In this document: positions 49,634 through 57,895 of the stretch, one piece after another
Layout of the letters: the number at the start of each line of letters is the position of its first letter
Numbering within the stretch: the stretch's first letter is position 1
NCBI GenBank assembly: GCA_963739085.1
Contig: CAVTZA010000021.1
Location: 8,567 to 72,566, forward strand
Reading direction: 5' to 3'
Source of the DNA: DATFQE01 sp963739085
Lineage (GTDB): Bacteria > Actinomycetota > Thermoleophilia > Gaiellales > Gaiellaceae
DNA length: 64,000 nucleotides
The notes under the pieces: generated by a model
Told to the model about the DNA's origin: nothing
Seen by the model: the letters and a program-made list of their open reading frames with translations, nothing else
Databases searched by the model: none
Made by a program: the position numbers and the translations under genes

Positions 49634-50246
49634 ATGGTCGAGATGCTCTCCGCGTACCTGCTCGTCTCCGCGATCGTGATCGTCACGCCCGGACAGGACA
49701 CAGCGCTGACGATCCGCAACTCGCTCCTCGGCGGCCGCCCGGCCGGGACTGGCCACGGCCGCCGGCGTCTCGGCCGGCCAGGCGGTGTGGACGCTGGCGA
49801 CGAGCCTCGGCCTCGCGGCGCTGCTCGTCGCCTCCGAGCCGGCGTTCGTCGCGCTCAAGCTCGTCGGCGCCGCCTACCTCGTCTACCTCGGAGCGCAGTC
49901 GCTGCTCGCGGCGATCCGCGGCCGGGCGAGGGCGCATGCGGGGACGGGAAGCTCGACGCCCGGCACGGCCTTCCGCCAGGGCCTGCTCAGCAACCTCGGC
50001 AACCCGAAGATGGCCGTGTTCTTCTCGAGCCTGCTGCCGCAGTTCGGCGGGACGTCGTTCGCAAGCCTGTTCGCGCTCGGGCTCGTGTTCTGCGCGCTGA
50101 CGCTCATCTGGCTCTCGGGCTACGCCGTGGCGGTCGCCCGCGCCGGCGACTTCCTACGCCGGCGGGCGATCCGGCGCGTGCTGGACGCGGCGACCGGGCT
50201 CGTGCTGACGGCTCTCGGGCTTCGGCTCGCGACCGAACGGCGCTAA
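49634..50246 (+). CDS. LysE/RhtB-family amino acid exporter (one frameshift)
   Basis: ATG 49634: MLSAYLLVSAIVIVTPGQDTALTIRNSLLGGRPAG in the first frame, then about 49745 the frame shifts and continues ATAAGVSAGQAVWTLATSLGL ... VYLGAQSLLAAIRG ... GLLSNLGNPKMAVFFSSLLPQF to the stop at 50246. Joined, about 203 residues with six helices: standard LysE size, with the PGPD-like PGQD, and NLGNPKMAVFF typical of the family. It exports amino acids or related metabolites. Confidence 0.85.
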
Positions 50247-51607
50247 CGCGCCCGCAGCCACTCGCGCACGCGAGGGAAGAGCCCCGGCGCGAAGCGGTCG
50301 GAGGCGAGCATCTCCGAGTTGAGCCCGGTCGCCGTCTCGACGAGCGAGTGGTTCGCCTTGGGATAGACCTCGATCGCCAAGTTGCCGCCGATGCTCTGCA
50401 GGCGTTGGACGCTCAGGCGCGTCGGGACGACGTAGTCGATGCGGCCGAAGAGCCAGAGGCTCGGCACGCGCAAGGCTCGGAGCGCCGGCCCTGGCTCGTA
50501 GCCGCTCGATCCCTGCCGAAGGACCTCGGCCTCCATCTGCTCCTCGGTCTGGGTCGGCGCCGACTGACCGGCACCCGCGAGGCTCGACCAGGCATCGGTC
50601 TCTCCCTGCGACAGCGCCGGCCCGGCGAACGCGAGCACGAACCGAGCGGCAGGTTCGCGTGAGGCAGCGAGCGGCGCGATCCAGCCGCCCTGGCTGTGGC
50701 CCGCCAGGCCGAGGCGGGCGCGGTCCACGCCGGGCTGTGTCGCCAGGAAGCGCAGCGCGGCCTGCGCGTCGCGCGCGAGCGTGTCGATCACGCGACCGTC
50801 GGCGCGGTCACCCGGGAAGACACCGCCAGACTGCCCGACCCCGCGCTTGTCGTAGGCGAGCACGGCGACGCCCGAGCTCACCAGCAGCGCTTGGAGCTCC
50901 GGGAAGTAGTCGCGTGTCTGCTGGCCGCCGCCGTGCACCCAGACGATCGCCGGGTGCGGCCCTGTGCCGGGCGGGAGCGTGAGGGTCCCGGCGAGCAGGG
51001 TGCGACCGCTGCGGAACCGGACCTCGAGCTGACGAACCGGGACCCTCGTCGCGCGACCGGCGGGAAGCGTCGCGCCGCTCGCGTCGAACCGCGCACTCCC
51101 CCGCACCGGGGCCCTCGTCGCGAAGCCGGAGCCCACGTCGAAGGCGGCGCCGTTCGCGAACAGCCCGTGAACCTCGCCCGTGTCGGTGTCGACGAGCCTG
51201 CCGTCGGCGACCGCGAGCGTCTTCCCGCCGAGGTCGTAGAGCCCGCGCGCCAGGAGCCCGCGCGCGGTCCCGCGGCCGAGCGAGAAGGTGCCGCGCACGG
51301 AGCCCTGCCGGACGACGCCGGCGAGCCGGCGTCCACGCAGCTTTCCGTCGAACGCGACGCGGGGAACGCCGGGCAGCGAGAAGCGCACCCGGCCGTTGCG
51401 GATGGTCACGGGAACGATCTGCCGGCCGGCGTGCCCCGGGCCGAGCGCGACGGTCGCGCGGCGCCCGTTCAGCGAGACCGTCATCGAGTCGAGGCGGCCG
51501 AGCGTGTACGTGCCGACCCAGGACCCGGTCGGCTTGACGGCGGTCCCCGCGCCGGTGCCGACGGCCAGCAGGAGCACGAGCGCGATGAGGGAGGCAGCTT
51601 TCGACAT
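50243..51607 (-). CDS. Exported alpha/beta hydrolase (S9/AXE-like) under MarR control
   Basis: 454 residues with a signal peptide (ASLIALVLLLAVGTGAG). Residues about 30-200 are beta-rich and unrecognised (SVRGTFSLGRG, VHGLFANGAAFDVG); from about 205 the hydrolase begins (LAGTLTLPPGTGPHPAIVWVHGGG). Nucleophile elbow GLAGHSQGGW, acid in FGRIDYVVP, histidine in YPKANHSLVE. Like the YitV/BAAT-type hydrolases, it lacks a lid. Its start codon overlaps the left half of the operator at 51607-51644, shared with the divergent marR-type gene. Confidence 0.85.
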   Translation of the reverse strand: MSKAASLIALVLLLAVGTGAGTAVKPTGSWVGTYTLGRLDSMTVSLNGRRATVALGPGHAGRQIVPVTIRNGRVRFSLPGVPRVAFDGKLRGRRLAGVVRQGSVRGTFSLGRGTARGLLARGLYDLGGKTLAVADGRLVDTDTGEVHGLFANGAAFDVGSGFATRAPVRGSARFDASGATLPAGRATRVPVRQLEVRFRSGRTLLAGTLTLPPGTGPHPAIVWVHGGGQQTRDYFPELQALLVSSGVAVLAYDKRGVGQSGGVFPGDRADGRVIDTLARDAQAALRFLATQPGVDRARLGLAGHSQGGWIAPLAASREPAARFVLAFAGPALSQGETDAWSSLAGAGQSAPTQTEEQMEAEVLRQGSSGYEPGPALRALRVPSLWLFGRIDYVVPTRLSVQRLQSIGGNLAIEVYPKANHSLVETATGLNSEMLASDRFAPGLFPRVREWLRAR

Positions 51608-51644
51608 AGTGCGTGAACGCAGAATCTAGCGCGTACACGCACTA
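51607..51644. promoter_or_regulatory. MarR operator: 14-base inverted repeat, each half itself palindromic
   Basis: TAGTGCGTGAACGC (51607-51620) and GCGTACACGCACTA (51631-51644) are inverted with one mismatch; each half contains GCGT-N2-ACGC. The block lies between the hydrolase ATG and the MarR-type ATG and touches the former, so binding should silence both. Two adjacent dimer sites are suggested. Confidence 0.7.
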
Positions 51645-51653
51645 ACGTCCACT

Positions 51654-52157
51654 ATGCTCGTTTCGATGGAGGATCGGCACCTCTTCCTCGACGTCTACCG
51701 CCTGATCGAGCTGACCGGGGCGATCGTCGACCGGCAGCTCCGAGAGGTGGGGATCCCCGCGTACCTGTTCGGGCTGTTCTCGGAGATCCGGCGCCGCGCG
51801 CCCGTGACGCCCTCGCAGATCTCGCAGCGAACGGGCATCGCCATGACGACGCTGCGCGACAACATCCAGCGGCTGGTCGATCGAGGCCTGATCAGGCGGA
51901 TCCCCAACCCGGACGACGGCCGCTCCTACCTCGTCGAGGTGACCGAGAAGGGCGAGGTGCTGGCGCGGGCAGCCGACCCCGCATTGCTCGCCGCCTACGA
52001 GGTGCTCGAGCGACGTCTGCAGCGGCCCCGCGTCGAGTACGAGCAGGCGCTCGAAGAGCTCCGCGAGGCCCTGGCAGCCACGCTGGGCGAACTAGACGGT
52101 CCCGCCGGCGGCGCCCACGCCGCTCGTGGTAAACGTGCCGCCCGTGGAAGCACCTGA
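51654..52157 (+). CDS. MarR-family transcriptional regulator
   Basis: 167 residues from ATG 51654 (no ribosome site; possibly leaderless or starting at ATG 51666). Winged helix: RRRAPVTPSQISQRTGIAMTTLRDNIQRLVDRGLI, wing PNPDDGRSYLVEVTEKG, then the long dimerisation helix. Divergent from the hydrolase, with a double palindrome between. The 3' end overlaps the next cupin gene by 32 bases, suggesting an operon of marR plus cupin. Confidence 0.9.
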   Translation: MLVSMEDRHLFLDVYRLIELTGAIVDRQLREVGIPAYLFGLFSEIRRRAPVTPSQISQRTGIAMTTLRDNIQRLVDRGLIRRIPNPDDGRSYLVEVTEKGEVLARAADPALLAAYEVLERRLQRPRVEYEQALEELREALAATLGELDGPAGGAHAARGKRAARGST

Positions 52158-52686
52158 GGAAGCACGGCTCGAGCAGACCGAGCACGGGACCGCTGTATCG
52201 TCGGGCGGCTGGTTCATCCTGAACGTCGCCGACGTGCGGTGGATGGGCCACGAGCGCGGCGGCCGGTGGACGGACTTCGAGCCGAGCGAGTCGCACTTCT
52301 CCGACTACGGGATCGGCATCCACGTCGTCCAGCCGGGCCAGCCGAACGGGAAGTACCACGCCGAGAACGTCCAGGAGGACTTCCTCATCCTCTCCGGCGA
52401 GTGCATCTGCATCATCGAGGGTGAGGAGCGGCGCTTGAAGGCCTGGGACTTCGTCCACTGCCCAGCCGGGACCCACCACATCTTCGTGGGCGCCGGAGAC
52501 GGGCCCTGCGCGATCCTGATGGTGGGCACGCGCTCCGCAGACAAGACGCTGCACTATCCGGTGGACGAGGTCGCGGCGGGCCACGGGGCATCGGCGCCCG
52601 AGGAGACGACGTCGCCGCGCGAGGCGTACAGCGACTGGCCAGGCCGCTACGAGTCCGTGCGCGGCGACTGGCCGCCGAGCACGTAG
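52126..52686 (+). CDS. Cupin-domain protein
   Basis: 186 residues. A single cupin: GIHVVQPGQPNGKYHAENVQEDFLILSGECICIIEGE supplies the first motif (H, then E), WDFVHCPAGTHHIF the second (P-G-x-H-H). The N-terminus is acidic and contains GWFILNVADVRWMG. Family pattern suggests a metal-dependent oxygenase or binding protein; substrate unknown. Downstream of and overlapping marR, so probably part of its regulon. Its end overlaps the convergent GNAT gene by 40 bases. Confidence 0.88.
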   Translation: MVNVPPVEAPEEARLEQTEHGTAVSSGGWFILNVADVRWMGHERGGRWTDFEPSESHFSDYGIGIHVVQPGQPNGKYHAENVQEDFLILSGECICIIEGEERRLKAWDFVHCPAGTHHIFVGAGDGPCAILMVGTRSADKTLHYPVDEVAAGHGASAPEETTSPREAYSDWPGRYESVRGDWPPST

Positions 52687-53201
52687 CGGACCACCTCGGC
52701 GCGGCGGCCGGAAACGGAGGTCTCGACCCGGGCGGTCGACTCGACCGTGAACCCGGCGCGCTCGGCGACGCGGCGGGACGCCTCGTTCCAGGGCTCGACG
52801 AGCGCCTCCAGCTCGAGGACCTCCGGGTGGGAGACGGCCCACGGCACGATCAGCGCGACCGCGCTCGAGGCCACCCCGCGACGCCGCGCGGAGCGGAGCA
52901 CCCAGTAGCCCAGGCCGTACAGGCCCTTGCCTCGATGGATGATCACGAGGCCGCCCACGGCCTCGCCGGTCGGCGCCAGCGCTATGGCGAAGGAGAGCCC
53001 GGTGCCGCCCTTCCGGCGCGCGCTCTGCCGCTCGATCCAGCGCATGCCCGCCCCCTTCGTGTACGGCGCCGGCACCGTCGTCACCCTCGGGATGTACGGG
53101 TCTTGACTCGCCTCGACCACCGTGTCGAGATCGGCGTCCATCCACGGCCGCAGGCGCACGACGCCGTCGTCGAGCGGCGGATCCGGGTAGTCCAGCGCCA
53201 C
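52647..53201 (-). CDS. GNAT N-acetyltransferase (RimJ/RimL-like)
   Basis: 184 residues. DDGVVRLRPWMDADLDTVVEASQDP is the conserved N-terminal strand-helix; GLGYWVLRSARRRGVASSAVALI is the acetyl-CoA loop (R-R-R-G-V-A); VEPWNEASRRVAERAGFTVE closes the fold. Cytoplasmic; substrate unknown. Confidence 0.9.
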   Translation of the reverse strand: MALDYPDPPLDDGVVRLRPWMDADLDTVVEASQDPYIPRVTTVPAPYTKGAGMRWIERQSARRKGGTGLSFAIALAPTGEAVGGLVIIHRGKGLYGLGYWVLRSARRRGVASSAVALIVPWAVSHPEVLELEALVEPWNEASRRVAERAGFTVESTARVETSVSGRRAEVVRYVLGGQSPRTDS

Positions 53202-53220
53202 CGCCCAAGTGTGGACACAG

Positions 53221-53244
53221 GCGGCCGCTCGGCGACGGCCGCCC
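53221..53244 (-). terminator. Hairpin downstream of the SRPBCC/ArsR operon
   Basis: GGCGGCCG, loop CTCGGCGA, CGGCCGCC, 12 bases past the stop at 53256; it also precedes the GNAT start at 53201. Confidence 0.6.
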
Positions 53245-53255
53245 TGTCCCTGTGG

Positions 53256-53708
53256 TCAGACGGCCTTCTCGACGAGCGGGGCCAGGACCGCGTCCCAGCC
53301 GCTCGCGTAGCCGTCCCGCATCTGCGCGCCGGCGGCGCCGGCCTCTTCCCAGTTGCGGTGCTCGAGGTCGACGCGCGTTCCGGCGCCCTCGGGCGTGAAC
53401 GTGACCTCGATCTCCGTCGGCCCGTCGGTCTCGGGGTTCACCTTCCAGGCGAGGACGAGCCGGTTCGGCGGGTCCCACTCGAGGACGCGGGCCCAGTGCT
53501 CCCGCTCTCCGCTCTCGGTGACCTCGTACATCTCGCCGCCCACGCGCGGCTCCATCACGACGTCGGTGACCTTGTCCTCGTGGATCGAGTACTGCGCCGT
53601 CGGCCACCATGATGCGACCTCGCCGGTGAAGACCTCGAATGCCCGCTCCGGCGAGCACGCCACGGTGATCGACTTGCGGACGGGCGCGATCGTCGCCACT
53701 TCGCTCAT
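53256..53708 (-). CDS. SRPBCC (AHSA1-like) domain protein, second pair
   Basis: 150 residues: VRKSITVACSPERAFEVFTGEVASWWP, GGEMYEVTESGEREHWARVLEWDPPNRLVLAWK and the closing AAGAQMRDGYASGWDAVLAPL. Same fold as 39760-40227 but not closely similar. Its ATG overlaps the ArsR stop by four bases, so the order is arsR then SRPBCC, as in the other pair. Confidence 0.92.
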   Translation of the reverse strand: MSEVATIAPVRKSITVACSPERAFEVFTGEVASWWPTAQYSIHEDKVTDVVMEPRVGGEMYEVTESGEREHWARVLEWDPPNRLVLAWKVNPETDGPTEIEVTFTPEGAGTRVDLEHRNWEEAGAAGAQMRDGYASGWDAVLAPLVEKAV

Positions 53709-54016
53709 TCTGTGCTCCCTTCTGCCTCGGCCGCCCGCTTGAAGGCGTCGAGTGCATCGGCCCAGAGGTCCTCGAACCAGGTGCGCACCTGGGCGAAGCC
53801 CTCCGGGTTGACCTCGTAGAGCCGCCTCGTCCCGACCGCGTGATCGCGGACGAGGCCGGCGTCCTTCAGGACGCGGAGGTGCTGCGACACGGCCGGCCGG
53901 CTGACCGGAACGCCGCGGGACAGCTCGACCACGGGCAGAGGCCCGGAGCGCAGCAATTCGAAGATCGCCCTCCGGGTAGGGTCGCCGAGCGCGTCCATCG
54001 GGTGTACGTAAGCCAT
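53705..54016 (-). CDS. ArsR-family winged-helix regulator (SRPBCC-linked), second copy
   Basis: 103 residues. RRAIFELLRSGPLPVVELSRG, recognition helix SRPAVSQHLRVLKDAGLV, wing AVGTRRLYEVNPEGF: the recognition helix is nearly the same as in 39456-39776 and the operators match. Its start codon ATG and that of the divergent MFS gene overlap in CATG at 54014-54017. No metal ligands visible. Confidence 0.92.
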   Translation of the reverse strand: MAYVHPMDALGDPTRRAIFELLRSGPLPVVELSRGVPVSRPAVSQHLRVLKDAGLVRDHAVGTRRLYEVNPEGFAQVRTWFEDLWADALDAFKRAAEAEGSTE

Positions 54017-54024
54017 GACTTACG
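54007..54024. promoter_or_regulatory. Palindrome CGTAAG-N6-CTTACG, candidate ArsR-family operator
   Basis: GTAAG CCATGA CTTAC, extended by an outer C/G pair. It covers both start codons of the divergent arsR-like and MFS genes, so binding must affect both. A further half site CTTAC lies at 54036-54040. Same palindrome as 39430-39445. Confidence 0.65.
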
Positions 54025-55226
54025 GTGAGTCTAGACTTACCAATGAGCGGCCGTCAAGGGACCGCGTCCTCTCGCCCGCCTTCCTGCTGGTCGCCGCGGC
54101 GACGTTCTTCGCGTTCCTCTCGATCGGCGTCGTCCTGCCCGTGCTGCCGCGCTACGCCGAGGGACCGCTGGGCGCCGGGAGCATCGGCGTCGGCCTCGCC
54201 GTCGGCGCGGCGAGCCTCACGGCGCTTCTCGCGCAGCCGCCGGCCGGCCGGCTCGGCGACCTGCGCGGACGCCGGCCCCTCCTCATCGGCGGCGGTGCGC
54301 TCATGCTCGGCGGCGCGCTCGGCCTGGTCGTCGCCGACCAACTCGCCACCGTCGTCGGCCTCCGTTTCGCGAGCGGGGTCGGCGAGGCGCTCTTCCTCGT
54401 CGGCGGCATCAGCATCATCAACGACCTCGCGCCCGAGCACCGCCGCGGCGAGGCCCTCAGCCTCTACACGCTCGCGTCGTACGGCGGCCTCGCGGTCGGC
54501 CCGGTGCTCGGAGAGCTCGTGCTGCGGGACGACCACTGGGATTCCGTCTGGCTGCTCGCGGCGTCCGCCGGCCTCACGGCCGGGCTGCTCGGGATGTTCG
54601 CGCCCGAGACCGGCTCGCACCGCGGCGAGCCCTCTGCCGGCGGCAGCTGGCTCCCGCACCGGGACGGGCTCCTTCCCGGCCTCGTGCTCGGGATGGGCCT
54701 CTTCGGCTTCGGCGGGTTCAACGCGTTCATCTCGCTCTACGCCCTGGACATCGGCCTGGAGGGCTCGGGCCCGCTGTTCGCGCTCTTCGCGATCGTCGTC
54801 GTGACCGTGAGGAGCTTCGGGGCGAAGATCCCCGACCGGCTCGGGCCGCTGCGCACGGTGCGGATTGCGCTGGTGCTGCTCGCGGCCGGTCTGGCGGTCA
54901 TGGGTCTCTGGCAGGCCGCGGTCGGCCTCTACCTCGGCACGTTCGTCTTCTCGATCGGCCAGGCGTTGGCCTTTCCCGCGCTCATGACGCTCGCCCTGGT
55001 GCGGGCCCCGTCGCGCGAGCGCGGAGCCGTTGCCGGCACCGTCACCGCGTTCGTCGACCTCGCGATCGCGAGCGGCGCCGTCGCGCTGGGCGGCGTCGCC
55101 GACCTCGGCGGCTACCCGTGGGTCTTCCTCACCTCGGCCGTCGTCGCCGGCGCCGGGCTCCTGCTGGTGGAACGGCTGCGCGAGCGCGGAGGCTGGACTA
55201 ATCCCGCAGGCGCCGCCAGAACTTGA
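54015..55226 (+). CDS. MFS transporter
   Basis: 403 residues with twelve helices. The loop 2-3 motif reads PPAGRLGDLRGRRPLLIGG (G-x-L-x-D-x-x-G-R-R), and the second half starts around LLPGLVLGMGLFGFGGFNAF. The pattern matches drug:H+ antiporter-like or sugar-like MFS exporters; substrate unknown. Divergent from arsR/SRPBCC with a shared operator, so it is probably controlled by that ArsR protein. Its end overlaps the convergent glycosyltransferase gene by 29 bases. Confidence 0.88.
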   Translation: MTYGESRLTNERPSRDRVLSPAFLLVAAATFFAFLSIGVVLPVLPRYAEGPLGAGSIGVGLAVGAASLTALLAQPPAGRLGDLRGRRPLLIGGGALMLGGALGLVVADQLATVVGLRFASGVGEALFLVGGISIINDLAPEHRRGEALSLYTLASYGGLAVGPVLGELVLRDDHWDSVWLLAASAGLTAGLLGMFAPETGSHRGEPSAGGSWLPHRDGLLPGLVLGMGLFGFGGFNAFISLYALDIGLEGSGPLFALFAIVVVTVRSFGAKIPDRLGPLRTVRIALVLLAAGLAVMGLWQAAVGLYLGTFVFSIGQALAFPALMTLALVRAPSRERGAVAGTVTAFVDLAIASGAVALGGVADLGGYPWVFLTSAVVAGAGLLLVERLRERGGWTNPAGAART

Positions 55227-55926
55227 GCGCCCTCGTGCCGAGGAAGATCGCGGCGCCGACAGTGACGACGAGGTGGACGGCGCGGCGGCCGGCGAGCTTC
55301 GACTCGCCGCCGCCCCGCTCGCGCATGTTCACGGGCACCTCTTCGACGCGCAGCCCCGCCTCGCCGAGGCGGATCAGGCCCTCCACCTCGGGGGCGCCGC
55401 TCGTGTACGGCTGTGCGAGGAGCTCCGCGGCCTTCATGTTGACGGCGTAGAGCCCGCTGGTCGCGTCGGCGATGCCGCCCTCCACCCGGAGGCGCATCAG
55501 GCGACGTAGGAGCGCCGTCCCGAACGCGCGCTCGCGGCTCGGTCGGTAGCGGTAGGGCTCGTAGCCCTCGCCGGCGACGAAGCGGGAGCCGACTGCGGCA
55601 TCGGTCGTCCCCGCCTCCACACGCTCGAGCAGGCGCCGCAGCTCGGCGGCCGGATGCTGGCCGTCGGCGTCGACGCGACCGACGAGCTCGTAAGCGTTCT
55701 CGGCTCCGTAGCCGTACCCCGCGGCGATCGCCGCCCGGAGCCCGCGGTTCTGCCCGAACGACAGCACGTGTGCACCGCTCGCGCGCGCGATCTCGGCGGT
55801 GGTGTCGGTGGAGCCGTCGTCGACGACGAGCACCTCGGCCTCCGGCAGCTCTCCCTTGAGCTCGTCGAGCACATCCGGGAGGTTCTCCTCCTCGTTCCAG
55901 GCGGGGATGAAGACGAGCGTCTTCAT
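55198..55926 (-). CDS. Family 2 glycosyltransferase (dolichol-phosphate mannose synthase-like)
   Basis: 242 residues from ATG 55926, which overlaps the upstream gene's stop by four bases. GT-A features: LVFIPAWNEEENL, EVLVVDDGSTDTT, the DxD-type RVDADGQHP, and the SRFVAGEGYEPYRYRPSRERAFG segment; a C-terminal membrane anchor (LVVTVGAAIFLGTRALKFW). It transfers a sugar from a nucleotide donor to a lipid carrier or polymer at the membrane. Partner in a two-gene unit with a degenerate MBL-fold protein. Confidence 0.9.
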   Translation of the reverse strand: MKTLVFIPAWNEEENLPDVLDELKGELPEAEVLVVDDGSTDTTAEIARASGAHVLSFGQNRGLRAAIAAGYGYGAENAYELVGRVDADGQHPAAELRRLLERVEAGTTDAAVGSRFVAGEGYEPYRYRPSRERAFGTALLRRLMRLRVEGGIADATSGLYAVNMKAAELLAQPYTSGAPEVEGLIRLGEAGLRVEEVPVNMRERGGGESKLAGRRAVHLVVTVGAAIFLGTRALKFWRRLRD

Positions 55927-56519
55927 CGCTCGCGCCAGGCCTTGATCGAGGCAGGGAGCCAGCGCAGCAGCCGCCGCCTCGCGGTCTGCAGGGCCTCGTC
56001 GACCGCGGGCGCCGCCTCCTCGCCGTGGACGCCCTCGCCGTGGCCGCACAGCACGTGGAGCGGGGCGAGGCCGGCGAGCTTGCGCGGCGGGAAGGCCCGC
56101 AGCACCGGATGCACGGCGAGCCGCTCGCCCGGTGCCCTGAAGTAGCGGGCAGTGCCGAGGGCGTCGCCGACGACGAGCACGCGCTCGTCGGCGAAGTGCA
56201 CGGCGATCTCGTGCCAGCCGGGCGCCCAGACCGTGCGGATCGGCCGGATCGCCGCGTAGCTCTCGCGGGGCGTGACCAGCAGCGGCACGCCGAAGCGCTC
56301 GGCGATCGTCAGGCAGTCCCGTCCGTGGCGGTCGAGCAGCTGGACGACGCCCGCCGGCTCGCCCAGCTCCCGGACACGCTCGTCGAGCCCGTCCACGTCG
56401 ACGGCGTCGAAGAGCCAGACGTCGCCGCCGCTCGCGACGGCGTGCGAGGTTCGCTCCGTGTGCTCGGGCTCGTCGGCCTGCCAGCCGAAGCCGCTCTCGA
56501 ACTCGTCGACGACGCGCAT
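55923..56519 (-). CDS. MBL-fold-like protein lacking the canonical metal motif
   Basis: 198 residues from ATG 56519. It resembles metallo-beta-lactamase-fold hydrolases in outline (GDVWLFDAVDVDGLDE, VVQLLDRHGRDCLTIAERFGVPLL, ERVLVVGDALG, LHVLCGHGEGVHGEEA), but the HxHxDH motif is replaced by RHGRDC, so only some metal ligands survive. Either a divergent hydrolase or a non-catalytic relative. Translationally coupled to the glycosyltransferase downstream. Confidence 0.7.
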   Translation of the reverse strand: MRVVDEFESGFGWQADEPEHTERTSHAVASGGDVWLFDAVDVDGLDERVRELGEPAGVVQLLDRHGRDCLTIAERFGVPLLVTPRESYAAIRPIRTVWAPGWHEIAVHFADERVLVVGDALGTARYFRAPGERLAVHPVLRAFPPRKLAGLAPLHVLCGHGEGVHGEEAAPAVDEALQTARRRLLRWLPASIKAWRER

Positions 56520-56543
56520 CCCCGGGGAGGCTAGCGTTGCGCC

Positions 56544-56870
56544 GTGCAGGAAGCGGTCGAGCGCGCCCGCGAGCGCCTGAACCGGCTCGACTTCTATCCG
56601 CGGCCGGTCCGAATCGAGCGGGTCAGGGTCGTCGTCGCGCCCTGGTTCTTCCGCATCCCCGGTTTCCGGCGCTACGTGGGCTATGCGCTGTGGCGGACGA
56701 TCCTGCTGAGGAGCGCGAGCGCTTCGGACGACCTGGTGACCCACGAGCTCTGCCACATCTGGCAGATGCAGCATCGGCCCCTCCACGTGATGTGGGCCTG
56801 GCTCACCCACCGCTACCGCAACAACCCGTACGAGCTCGAGGCCCGGCGAGCGGTCGAGCTGACCCGCTGA
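56544..56870 (+). CDS. Small HExxH zinc metallopeptidase
   Basis: 108 residues from GTG 56544. HELCHIWQMQH (about 76-86) is the zinc motif H-E-x-x-H, and ELEARRAVEL near the end supplies a candidate third ligand. The N-terminal half is hydrophobic-aromatic (VVVAPWFFRIPGFRRYVGYALW) and may touch the membrane. Similar short DUF4157-like peptidases are common and uncharacterised. Starts 25 bases from the divergent MBL-type gene. Confidence 0.7.
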   Translation: MQEAVERARERLNRLDFYPRPVRIERVRVVVAPWFFRIPGFRRYVGYALWRTILLRSASASDDLVTHELCHIWQMQHRPLHVMWAWLTHRYRNNPYELEARRAVELTR

Positions 56871-56890
56871 CGACCTCTATCCTCGGACGC

Positions 56891-57890
56891 ATGCGCGCAG
56901 TCGTCGCGTTGCTGGCTCTCGCGACGGCGCTCGGCCTGGGAGCGGCGAGCGCCGCGCCGCAGAAGGCCGCGCAGCCGCGCGTGCTCGTCTTCAGCAAGAC
57001 GGCCGGCTTCCGTCACGCGTCCATTCCCGCCGCAGTCCGAGCCATTCGTGAGCTCGGCGCCCGCAGCGGGATCGCGATCGACGCGACCGAGGACTCGTCG
57101 GCGTTCACGGACGCGAACCTGCGGCGCTACGCGGCGGTCGTCTTCCTGATGACGACCGGCGACGTCCTCAGCGCGCCGCAGCAGGCGGCGTTCGAGCGCT
57201 ACATCAGGCGCGGAGGCGGCTATGCAGGCGTTCACTCGGCCTCTGACACCGAGTACGACTGGCCGTGGTACGGCCGGCTCGTGGGGGCCTACTTCAAGAT
57301 CCACCCTGCGATCCAACGCGCAACGGTGCGCGTCTCGACGACGCGCCATCCCTCGACCGCAGGGCTTCCGCGCAGCTGGGTGCGAACCGACGAGTGGTAC
57401 AACTTCTCGCGCAATCCGCGGCCGGACGTGCGCGTGCTCGCGACGCTCGACGAATCGAGCTACGCGCCCGGGCCCGGCGCGATGGGGACCGATCATCCGA
57501 TCGCGTGGGCCCACGCGTTCCAGGGCGGCCGAGCCTGGTACACCGGCGGCGGCCACACCGAGGAGTCGTATGCCGAGCCGCTGTTCCGGCGGCACCTCCT
57601 GGGCGGGATCCGCTACGCCGCCGGTCTCTCGCCGCCCGCGATCCGTTCGGCCCGCGTCGAGGTTCGCTGCGCGCCGCGTCCGCGTCACGCTCCGGTACTC
57701 GACCTGTCGGCCGTGCCGCGGAAGGCTTGTCGTGAGCGGCTCGGCCTCGAAGCCGCTCACGCTCGTCGACGGGACCGGCACGGCGACGAGCTCTGTCCTG
57801 CCGCGCGGCCGCCGCAAGGTCATGGTCGTCGTCGAGGATCCGCTCACGGGGCTGCGCGCGACGACCTCGCGCGCGGTCGTCGTCCGCTGA
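56891..57890 (+). CDS. Secreted ThuA-like protein (one frameshift)
   Basis: ATG 56891 with a signal peptide (VVALLALATALGLGAASAAP). ThuA class I glutamine-amidotransferase-like fold: VLVFSKTAGFRHASIPAAV, YAAVVFLMTTGDVL, GGGYAGVHSASDTEYDWPWYG, TDHPIAWAH, RAWYTGGGHTEESY. The frame shifts near 57670 and continues VTLRYSTCRPCRGRLVVSGS ... LRATTSRAVVVR to 57890, a small Ig-like tail. Trehalose-utilisation ThuA relatives act on sugars or are ligand binding; export suggests glycan-related work. About 330 residues joined. Confidence 0.82.
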
Positions 57891-57895
57891 GGGGG

